A DNA stretch of 64,000 nt from Triticum aestivum. Its lineage: Eukaryota > Streptophyta > Magnoliopsida > Poales > Poaceae. The stretch's first letter is position 1. The number at the start of each line of letters is the position of its first letter. The position numbers were made by a program, and so were the translations under genes. The DNA lies in the NCBI RefSeq assembly GCF_018294505.1, contig NC_057808.1, positions 357,666,696 to 357,730,695 of the forward strand. The letters are read 5' to 3'. A model generated the notes under the pieces. It searched no databases. It saw only the letters and a list, made by a program, of their open reading frames with translations, and had not been told where the DNA came from. Below, piece by piece: positions 12,011 through 23,000 of the stretch.

Positions 12011-13050
12011 GAGCATCTACAATCGGGCGCCCCAAACGGGCCTCAAACGCCCGGGCGGCCCGTCTGGTCACTGATCGGTCATGAAAATCTGACCTAGACA
12101 GGCGCCTCAAACGGGCCTCAAACGCTCGGGCTGACTGGCACCCCTCATATCCAGCCCAAATATGGGGCGCCCGGGCGCGCCCGCCACGTTGGGCTGACGG
12201 CGGGGTCCCACGCGGAATTGCTCGGGAACCCGGTGGTCCGATGTCACCGCGTGGTGCCGCTCCGGCGGGCCGTGTAGTGCCTAGCCCGGCTATTTAAGTC
12301 GACCGCCGGCACCGAAACCCTACCATCCATATTTTCCTCCGCCTGTCTTCCGCCGCTGCCACTTTCCACTCCCCGTTCGCCTAGTCGCCATGCCGCCACG
12401 CCACCGGGTGAGGAGCTACCCATTTCTAACGCCGGAGCGTCGGCTGGAGCTCCTTGAGCAGATTCGGGCAAGGCGCAAAGCCCGTATCGCCACGGGGCTC
12501 CCTCCAGATGCAGTGGATCCGAAGAAGGAGTTGGAGGAGGAGGAGGAGGAGGTTGAGGAGGAGGAGGAGGATGAGTCGGGGAGGGGGATTTGGGGTACGC
12601 TGGCGACACGGATCTGCAGGCGGAGCAGCAGGCCATCCTTGATTCCCTCCACTCGGAGTCGACTACGGAGGCCAGACGCCGTCGTCGACAGGAGATGGAG
12701 GAGCAGTAGGCAGCGGAGGAGGCGGAGATGCTCGCCTACACGGATGAGGTCGAGCAGGAGGAGGATGAGTCGGAGCCCTCCTACACGCCCGTCCACCCGG
12801 CGCCCGGTACCGACGCCGTGGAAATCTACGACGATGAAGATTAGTTAGGGTAGTACATAGTATGTAGTACGTAAGATTTCTTTTGCATGCTTTTTATGGA
12901 TCTAGAGGTTAAAATATGAGAAACTCAGATGCCGCTAATTTAAAATGTGACTGGTCACTGTCCGTGAACACGCCGGGTCGTGTTCGCGGGCGTTTGAAGG
13001 ACCGGATTTGCCGGCTGTAGCGGATTTGCAATGGCCGCCTGTAGATGCTT
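12011..13050. mobile_element. PIF/Harbinger-type element, 1.04 kb, TTA target duplication
   Basis: The terminal inverted repeats are GAGCATCTACA (start) and TGTAGATGCTT (end), flanked by TTA on both sides (12008-12010 and 13051-13053). A 3 bp TTA duplication and this terminus are typical of PIF/Harbinger elements. It carries no transposase but holds a GC-rich gene-like segment with a broken reading frame (12390-12844), so it is non-autonomous with cargo. Confidence 0.75.
12390..12844 (+). pseudogene. Acidic/Arg-rich reading frame inside the Harbinger-type element
   Basis: A TATTTAAG box near 12291 precedes an ATG at 12390. The first frame reads about 65 codons (MPPRHRVRSYPF..., then a Glu-rich run) to about 12590. 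After a one-base shift the sensible frame continues in the +1 phase (AILDSLHSESTTEARRRRR) to a TAG at about 12708-12710. It then continues past it (MLAYTDEVEQEEDESE) to a stop at 12844. Two lesions in one acidic, low-complexity protein suggest a decayed gene of unknown function, either element-encoded or captured from the host. Confidence 0.45.
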
Positions 13051-13189
13051 TTAAGACAACAAAGACAATTTTGTTCGCCTAGTAGCCTCTAATACTATTG
13101 TCTAACATGGCTAAGTTAAAGAATTGAAGATCCCTGCCCCATACCTCCTTGCTTTTTCTGGAACAGTATTTCCCTCACCAACACCAAGT

Positions 13190-13264
13190 TACAGTACATT
13201 TCAAATGAAAAAACACCAATATACAGTACATTTCAAAAGAGAAAAAAACACCAACATACAGTAG
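13190..13264. repeat. Short direct tandem repeat
   Basis: Two and a bit copies of a unit of about 35 bases (CAGTACATTTCAAA, then GAAAAAACACCAA) lie between the Harbinger element and gene A. The rest of 13054-13430 shows no recognisable gene or element. Confidence 0.7.
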
Positions 13265-13430
13265 ATTGACATGGAGGCATGGCAAGCAATTAAAACAAAG
13301 GGAAACTCTTACCATCACAGCGGTCGCGTCCGCCACCTTCGCTGCGTGACACGTGTCCAACTGAAAGCCCGCATATCATCCTTGTCAAACGCGCTTTTGC
13401 AATAGGAGCTATGTTTCTGAAACATATATA

Positions 13431-13640
13431 GTGTTGCAATGGTCTACGACAGGTCTACGTTTTGCAACAAAACTTCTCTTACAAAAATTTTCTGCAACAA
13501 GACCTCGGTTGCAAAAACAAAAATTGCAACAGAAACTCAGAAACTCAGTTGCAAAAAAATGCAACAAAACAACTGTTGCAAAAAATTCTGCAACAAGACC
13601 TGTGTTGCAATGTTGGGACGCGCTCGACCGCTTGATGCGG
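13431..13640. repeat. Degenerate TTGCAACA/TGTTGCAA array
   Basis: About ten alternating TTGCAACA- and TGTTGCAA-like units with A-rich spacers. The same array, with a similar trailing sequence (GACTCGYGG...GGCCG), lies upstream of gene B at 34480-34880. It is probably the body of a non-autonomous DNA transposon family. Its ends were not determined. Confidence 0.6.
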
Positions 13641-13759
13641 CAAATCTTACGACTCGCGGCCCGGATGATCTTTTTAAAATAAAAAATAAAATAAAATAAA
13701 ATACTGGTGTTCCAACACCATACTGGTGTTCCCGAAAATAAAATAAAAAATAATCACCG

Positions 13760-14063
13760 GCCACGCCCAACTCGCCTGTGGCGCCGTTGGATCACCCCAT
13801 TCGCGTCCTCGCCGGTCACGGAGCTTGCCGTCACTTCCCCAATCGGATCACTCTCTCCTCCCAAATCCCAAACAGATCAAACGGAGGAAGAAGGACGGGA
13901 CGACTTCGTCTCCCCCAGCAGACAGCTCCCGCCTCGGCAGCTCCGCAGGCCGGCCGTGCTGCCCATACCCACTCCCCTCTCCCCCGTACCGCCCCGTCTC
14001 CCTCCGTGCTTCTCTCGCTCGCTCGCCTGAAGCTGGTCGGTCTCCCCCCACCGCGCCGGCGAG
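13760..14063 (+). promoter_or_regulatory. Proximal upstream region and probable 5' UTR of gene A
   Basis: This is a 300 bp C/T-rich, GC-rich stretch ending at the start codon with CGCGCCGGCGAG before ATG. No clear TATA box is visible. Runs such as CTCTCGCTCGCTCGCC resemble the pyrimidine-patch leaders of grass housekeeping genes. Parts (CGTCTCGGCAGCTCCGC, CCGGC) recur upstream of gene B, so some of the leader was duplicated with the gene. Confidence 0.45.
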
Positions 14064-17000
14064 ATGGAGCTGAAGCCCGGCATGTCGGCCCTCGTCACCG
14101 GCGGCGCCTCCGGCATCGGTAAGGGAACGCCCTACCTCTTCCTTCCCCGCGTCCGCGCGTGGGCGTGCGTCTTCGCCGAAATTCTGGCTCTGATCTGATG
14201 CGCCCTTACCGCTGTTCTGCGTGGCCAAGCGCGGTTGCTACTGGCTGGGGGATGCTTGATTGCGGGTTGACCTGTGAGCTGGAGCGGATTTGCTTAGTGT
14301 AACCTGTTGGTGAGAGCTCGATGCGGGAACTGGGTAGGGGTGGGCTAATTACGCCGGGTGGTACTTGATCTGGTGGTGATGAGCTGATGGGTTACTGCCT
14401 GGAAAGCATTGGATAACAGTTGCAACATCATTGTGCTTGTACAAATGAACGAACGGGGACGCATGCAGTTGTACTTCTTCCTGCAATAATGGATTGATTT
14501 ACTAACGTGTACTTGAACTATGAACGCCACACCGACAGAACTAAATTGTGTACGGTTGTTGTGCCCGTGGCCCCGTACACAGCAAGAAATGTCTCAAGAT
14601 TTATGAGATATACTACCATGGTAACAGGCAATTTATACCTGCACCTGTATGGTATCGGTATTTGGTACCTGTCAGTTACTATGTCAAAAACTCAAAATGA
14701 CGTGCTGACCTTTGAATTGTTTATATTGCTCGCCTTTCCTCATCAACTTGATTCTGTGCAGGGCAATCATTTTAGTAGATTGCATTGCATTAACATATCG
14801 ACCGCTAACTCCTTTTTGATTTTCTGAAGGGAAAGCGCTCTGCATCGCTTTTGCACAAAAGGGTCTATTTGTGACTGTGGTCGATTTCTCTGAACAAAAT
14901 GGAAGAGAAGTCACTTCGCTAGTTCAAAAGGAAAACAAAAAGTTTCATGGAGATGTTGGAGTACCGTCTGCCATATTCGTCAAGTGTGATGTTTCTATTG
15001 AAGGTAAGAGTTGTTTTAGGGGAAGCAAGCAAAGAGCAGTTAATTTGCATGAGGACCTACTTTTTAACTGTTTGTTGATGCAATACTTTTAGAAAAATAA
15101 GTGCATCAAATCAAAGTATGGTAAGACAAGCGTCACTTCAGTCATACAGTATACTTGTCAAGCATTACGTTCTAAATGTGATATGAAGACCATACCTTTG
15201 TAGAGATCATGCATGTCTGGTGTTACATCTAATCTCAATCTTTTGCCTTCTAAGCACAAGCTGAAAATACTGCCAAACAAAGCTAACAAATACCAACCAT
15301 CTCTGCTGTATTTCTACTATCTAGGTTTAATACCTAATGCATCAATATGGTATTTATTTCCGTTCACTTTAAAGAAGCATCAAATCTCTTTTAACAGGGC
15401 TTTGTTTATTTTTATTTTTGCACGTCAGGCATTACAAAAATTCTTCTGGTGTGTTCTGATTTGTTTTGTCATGCGGATTACTTGTCGTATGGTTTCAAAT
15501 GTTAAATAACAGCATGATTTCGCTGCTCTTCAGGTTTTCCGTGATTTGAAGTTACAGTGATTTGATATGCAGGTGATCTAGCTGCTGCTTTTGCGAAACA
15601 TGTAGACACATATGGTGGACTAGATATCTGCATCAATTGTGCTGGAATTGCCAACAAAACATTAGTTTATGATGATATATCTGACGGAACTAGGACATGG
15701 AGGCATGCCATAAATGTGAACTTTGTCGCTGTTATTGATGGTACTCGCATTGCAGTAAGTGTTGACTATTGCAATAACATTGTTAAATTTATTTGTTCAG
15801 TAACTCAATCTGCTAATCTTGTAGTAACACTGAGTGCTGTCTATGGAAATTGTGTTTGGCTCCTGAGCTCCATGGAGCTTGGCTTTGAAAAAAAAAACTG
15901 ATTTCTAGATTTTAAAAAAATCTGAGAAAAATACACACGTACCTATGGATGTATACTACTTTTCTGTAAAATTTCATGGTGAAATACATTTTCATGCGAG
16001 CTACAAAAAAGTAACAAAATCATGTGTTTGTAGCATATGTACCATTCACTATAAAAGTACATGATTTTTTTTACACAGCTCACTTAAAAACGCATTTCAT
16101 AATAAAATTTTATACACATGCAGTATACATCTCCAAGTACCTGTGTATTTATTTTCAGTTTTTTTAACTTTAAAATGTCAGCTTTTGAATTTTAGAAAAG
16201 TCCGGGCTCCATGGAGCCCGGAAGCCAAATATCCTATCTCGTGCTGTCTAAGCTTTCTTATTACTTAGACATACTAAATAATATAACCCAGAAGTTCTGC
16301 ATAGGCTTTAATTGTCTGTTGATTCAGTTGTTTAAGGGAAGAAAGTATTGGGTTTCCCTTTATTTGTTTCCATTAACCATTACTCAAGGAAATTAAGTGG
16401 TACTGATTTTGTCATAACGTGGCCTGTCCTTATGGTTTCCTTTGGAGCCGGAAGAGGATTTTTGATTTTTTTATCTTGGAATAATTCGGAAGATAATATC
16501 AATTGTTATACATGTTACTTGTTTCTACTTCATCCAAATGCCATATGCACAAAACTTACTGTTGGATATATTCACCAGAGTCAAATAATGCGATCCCGGA
16601 AGAAGCCTGGTGTCATAATCAATATTGGTTCAGCTGCGGGCCTTTATCCCATGTTCGCCGATCCCATATATACTGGGACAAAAGGTTCATACACCATCCT
16701 GTATACTTCTACTTTTTCTTCTCTGGCAGCAGATCACAGTGCCGATGCAAGGCCAAAGTACATATGAATTCCAATTATGAATGTTGGTTTTATTGAAATT
16801 TATATTCATGCTGATTGTTTTTCTACATGGTTCAAGATACATGCTACCATAACCTGTACAAAAGTTCATATTTCGGTCATATAGAATGTTACATGCTGTT
16901 GCCTACACGTTTTAGTATTAACTTCTAGTCCTTTATGTCATATGATGATATATTTGAAGCATGTGTGCATTTTGTGATCTCAAGCTTCATTTTCGGCAGG

Positions 17001-20000
17001 TGGTGTTGTTATGTTTACTAGATCACTTGCTCCATTGAAACGCCATGGTGTTCGTGTCAACGTGCTCTGCCCCGAGGTATTAACGAATTGCATGATGGGT
17101 GGCAATTATTATACTATTATGTACTCCCTCTGTAAACTAATGATCTAAAACGTCTTATATTAGTTTACAGAGGGAGTATATATTATTTGTCTGTTTATTT
17201 ATTTTTCTACCACATACTGAGTTTGCTTGCCATATTAGTTCAGCTAGTGCTGTGCATTTTTTCCATTCTAATCTTGTGGGAATCTGCTGATGGGTTTTAT
17301 AGTCTGTCAAGATATTAACTTGACAATGGTACAGACGTACAGTAGAGCACAATGTTTTATCCAGTACGTAAATTCCTATCAACTTGAAAAGTCACCAGAT
17401 TAACCAGATAGTGCAGCTATTGCGATGTCAAGTACCAGGGGTAAATATCTTTCAGCACCAACCATTCACACAGGAAATCTTACTCTTACGCAGTCCTCCT
17501 TTCTTTACCTGAGATAGATTGGTATAGACATGTAGTTGAGCTAAATGGCAAAACCAACTAAGTGGGCCAAATGCCAAACTTTATCGATAATTCCATCTTA
17601 GAAAATTTGAGGATGTCCACTATTTGATTTAATTTGCAGGGGTTGGAGTATAATTTAGAATCCAACTAACTATTCCAGACAGATTAGCATATTATTTTAT
17701 CTCATTAGTAACAGCTGGAAGGGACAAAGGCCATGATGATCTTTCATTAGTGTTATTTGTGGTATGCAGTTTGTTCAGACTAATATGGCTGAGCAAATAA
17801 ATCAAAAAATAGTACATGCAACTGGTGGATTTTTGAAGATGGAGGAAGTTGTTAATGGTATACTACATCTCACCTTTTAAAGCTGTAGTTAAATATGTCA
17901 TGTACTTTCAGCATTTTTCCATATTGTATGCGTCACAGTTATCACATGCTACTATTTGGTCTTCGATGAATTGTTCGAATCTTTATTTGAGGTGGGATGT
18001 TCTAAATGATGAAAATTAACATAGGCATTTGTACATTTATGGGTATATTATTATAAATTGATAAAATACATGCTCACTTGACTCTTCAAGCTTAAGAACT
18101 TCAAATTTCTGCCCTTCAATTTGTATGAGTGAGGGCTGGCCAAAACTTTGTGTGGTTTGCAGAGATGGTTGAAATGACAGTAGAAAATCACCAGAACCTG
18201 GTTTTGTTTGGAATACCACCTGCCAGAAGGTCTATTTGTTTGTAGAACCAGTGAGTCCTAAACATATGTTTCATGTCTGTTCTATTCACTTATCAATTGA
18301 TGACAACATGACCAACTGAATGTGGGAATGGAATGTCAGTGATGATATCTCAAAAATATGGGGTATGGGGTTTGCTGATTTGCAAACATTAAAAGGCTAA
18401 AGAGCTTAACTGTAAATTTGCATATATTGCTATCGCTTTGCTGGAGCGCATCAATTTGTCCATGTCAAACATCCCTGCTAGGTGAGTATGGTTCGGCCCA
18501 CCATTTCTACATGTTTAGCAACCTAGAAGTTTAGGTATTTACTGTCATATCTAGGTATGCATTATGTCTTTCGTATGATGTTTTCTCTCTTTCTCTTAAT
18601 TGTTATCTGAAACGAACCCCTTCTATTTTGGTTAGGTGCATTTGAACTTATAAAAGATGAGAGCAAAGCTGGTGCTTGCCTTTGGATAACTAAGCGGAGA
18701 GGGATGGAATATTGGCCATCAGCAGAGGAACAAAGAAAATATCTGTTGAATTATACCAAGTCAAAAAGAACAGTAACAAAGAATGTATTTCCTAGCATCC
18801 AAACACCTGAGTTTTATGAGAAGATGTAAGTAGTCCTGCTATGTTATATTTATATTTGTAAGCACTTGGAATATTCTCAAGTAAACAACAACACAACTCT
18901 CTAATCCCCAGTAGTACATTTTTTTTCTCGTACGATTCTATCCTAAAATGCTTAAAGTCACTGAATCAATCCCTTAAACAGGAAGTGAATAACTTTTAGA
19001 TACATGATTTTCATAGCTTGCAGTATTTTCTAACTATGTGTCTGCACTCTCTAGAGAAGTCCTTTAGACGGAGGGAGTACTATTTTACTTTGTTGCAAGG
19101 TTTGCGGATTGAAAGAAAATCTCTGATATTCTGATTTCTGTTCTAGTGTTCTTTTCTTGCTAGTAGCCTGGTAGAATACTTGACCAAATAGCTAATTTTG
19201 TTACTTCCATTTGTCATATTGGAGGGTTCAAGCTTTCTTGAAAGACGACACTCAAAAATACCCTCAATTTTGATTTTGAAATGATATCTCCAATTTCTCC
19301 GATAAAAGAGGGTTTTCCCCCAAAAGGTAGAAGTTTGTTACAGTTCTAAACGGAAAATGTTAAAGAGAGCGAATGACTTACAGCAAACTGACAATTCAAA
19401 CCCACTGAGCCACACCTCGAGATAGCACAGGTGCTCACTACATAAGTTCTCACATAAGACTGAGAAATAGTAGATGCTCTCCAGCAAAAGCTTGCTGAAG
19501 TTCATCTTCCATGCGTGCTCTTGCGGAACATCTCAAAACATTCCTGTCATTGCATCTCTCTCCCCATTGCAGCAACGGAGAACCTTCAAGCCTGTACTCG
19601 TTGGCAGGCCTCTACCATCGGCTCTTCTGCAAATGTCACTTGCCACCTACTCAACCAGTCCTGCTCAATTTAGGCACAGTTCTAGGAACACAAGGCAAAT
19701 CAAATGCACACCAGATTATATTCCAAATTAAACCTAGCCGAAGGGCACACCAGAAACAAGTGGTTGATGCTTTCCTCCTGTCCACAAAAATGACAAGTTG
19801 ATCTCGTTTCCACCCCCTACCTTTCAGGTTATCTTTGGTCAAGATGCTTCCTATGCAGTTTTTACATCCCACAAGAACTTGTGTGAATAATTCCACTCAT
19901 TCAGTTTCAGGAACTCGTAGAAAGTTAAACTGAAAACTTCCCTTTTGATTAAATGACCAAATCTAACCATCAGAATTGTGCAGTAATCACATATTGCAAA

Positions 20001-23000
20001 GTTTTCTTTTGAATAATTACATACTCTGTTATGCGTAACAATGGATTGATATTCACAAAATATTATTCTGTTTCTTATAGATGTTATGAATGTCTGTTTC
20101 TGAAATATATGTTGTTTATCAGCAACATAGATGAGACCTCAGAGGTATAACAGCAAAAGTATCCAAAAACCATTAACACTATATGTGATCTCGACACTGT
20201 ATTGCTTGTCAATTAAGTTTCTACACTACAAAATTCCCTAATAGCAATACTTTGTCAGTTATCGTCTTTCACACTATATGAGATCTCAACACTAATGATT
20301 GTCTCTATGATTTTGTAGAGTTGTTCACACACTCAGCCATAATTTCCGCAATGCTACAAGAATTGATCGTGTGCGATTGAGATTGCCCATTGAACCACAA
20401 AGTGCGCTAGTTAAAATAATATACGCTGGTGTAAATGCTAGTGATGTAAGTCCTTGGATTTTAGTGTCTAATTGCTTTTCTTTGACTCCCTGTTGATTAA
20501 CTGCTGGAAGCTTTTAATGATGTCATGCAGGTAAACTTCAGCTCCGGACGGTATTTCAGTGGTAGTGCTAAAGAAACTGCTGCACGCCTTCCATTCGATG
20601 CTGGTTTTGAGGTGATCCATATTATTACATGTCTATGTTAGTGCCGTCCTCAATGTTGGATAACGTTCTTAAGATGTTATTTTGTGTAACAACTTACACC
20701 ATCATTCGGAATTTCTGACAACGCAGCATATGCTTCCATATTTTGACATTTTGACTCAGAATTTCACCAGATAGAGACATGGTACAAGAAATAGGCTATT
20801 ACGTAACTCTAAATAAATTGTGGATACACCCTTAATCCTTGACATACTGAAACGATCGGCAATATTCTTGTCAAACCAACTGCGATCCATACAAGTTAAA
20901 TCTTCTAAGCAATGTCTGGCAATAATGCTTTTTTTGCATATGTATTAAGAATTCTACTCCCTCTGTAAACTAATATAAGATAGTTTAGATCACTACTTTC
21001 GTGACCTAAACGATCTTTTATTAGTTTATTTACAGAGGGAGTACAACATAATGATTCCATTGATAGTGCAATTTGTACAGATAATTGTAGGATAAACTCG
21101 CACACATCATTCGATGGGGTTTACAAGTCAAGACTCAAGTCAAGTCTAGTTGCTGGGTAGCAGCTCATAGACTAGTTGCGACTAGTTGACTACTCGTTCG
21201 CTTGCTATACATACCATACTTCTAGTTTACTATGCTACAAAATGTGGAGGGAGGGAGAAAAAAAAAATACATGGCTCGTACTGAATCAGAAGCATGACAT
21301 CTTGCTATCAGATTCTCGGAGGTAAATATAAACAACTACTTGCTGGAATCAGAACTCAGAAGCAAATCATATCTTCATTCATAAGCAGATAAGCTACACA
21401 CTTAAGGCTCAGTTTGCGGTTGTTGAACTGTGCTGTGCTGAACCTATTTTATATTCTGCTGCGGAAAACTAGCCATGGAATTAATAATAAGTTGGTTAAA
21501 CAAAGTAAGAAACGGTAAAATAGGCAAACGCTGGTTAGCCAAACCAGGTTATGATATTCCACCGTGATGCTAAACGGAGCCTAACACAAGTACGAGGAGG
21601 AGAGGAGTGAATTCACCAACACTTGTTTAGTCCAACCAATCGAGCAAGATATCCTGTCGAGACCCAAGTACTGGCTCATAAATCAGTCATGCAAATCTTA
21701 ATCTTTGGGGGCTATGATTGCACATGATGCAAAAGGGGAAATCTTAATCAGCTTTACTTCCATAACTTCTTGTGTTGTGAAACTGAATCACGATTTAAAT
21801 TATGGTTGGTACTTAAACAAAAACAAACTGGTATGTCACGTACTTGCATCGAAAAAATTGTTGCGCTTATTTTAATATGCTGTTGCTACACAGGTGTTGT
21901 GATACTTAACTATGTTGCTGCCTGAAAATACGGAAAGTTTTCTCTTGACATCTTTGTTGGGCGATTAGAATTTCTCATGAGAATTTTAATATCTGCAGGC
22001 TGTGGGAATTGTTGCTTCTGTTGGAGATGCAGTGAGCCATGTCAAAGTTGGCAGTCCTGTGGCCCTTATGACTTTTGGAAGCTATGCTGAATTTACGATG
22101 GTATTGCGGTCTACGCCCATATCTTTTTGCTACACAACAAATTGCCGACTAACCTTGTCCTCCTTGGAGTGAAAACATCTCCAGTCTTTTGAGTTTGTAC
22201 CTCAGAATACTATCACCTCGTCTGCCAGTTATAATATTAGTCTTTACATCTTTCTGATGAAAGGTTCCAGCCAAACATCTTCTTCCGGTGCCAAGACCAG
22301 ACCCGGAGGTTGTTGCTATGCTAACATCAGGATTGACCGCTTCAATTTCTCTTGAAAAGGTTATTTTGATACACTTTTTTGGTCGCATACCTTGCGACTT
22401 TGACCTTATATTTAGTCAACTAACCTTTTGAATTTTGAATATATATTCCTTCCTGTTCTGATCTAAGTTGATTTCTGCTGCCTTTAGGCAGGTCAAATGA
22501 CATCTGGGCAAGTTGTTTTAGTTACAGCAGCTGCTGGTGGAACAGGACAGTTCGCGGTTCAGGTGGGCTGATGCTATTTTGATACTACTTATATGATTAT
22601 TTTTGTTTGATGTTATGCTCAATTGTTCATCCATTTCCACAGTTTACCTAAGCGTATAAATATAATGTTTGACATTGCCGTTTGAAACTTGCACAAGATA
22701 ACAATTTCATGCAGTTGGGACATGTATAGTTCGTCTTTCATAGTTAACTAGCATTTGGGGCCATGTTTTGGCCATGCAATACATATGGTATTTCTAGGAC
22801 ATGGGCAAGGTTCTCTCTTTTGTCTATGTATTTTTCATTTTTGTTAAGCAACTGTTATTGGATTTAGTACCTAACCATATCCTTATGTTCTGAATATTTC
22901 TTCTGTTACTTCACTAGCTTGCAAAACTAGCAGGCAACAAGGTTGTTGCCACATGTGGTGGCGAAAGTAAGGCTGCATTTCTAGCTTCCTTAGGTGTTGA

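Noticed and set aside
13268..13370. Possible minus-strand exon ending in a GTAAGA donor (ACGCAGCGAAGGTGGCGGAC)
   Set aside because: No partner exon or recognisable protein was found downstream; a single donor-like site is not enough.
13707..14228. Several open frames over the first exon region of gene A
   Set aside because: They overlap the GC-rich leader and exon 1 in other frames and strands and break at the exon 1 donor; the SDR start at 14064 explains the region.
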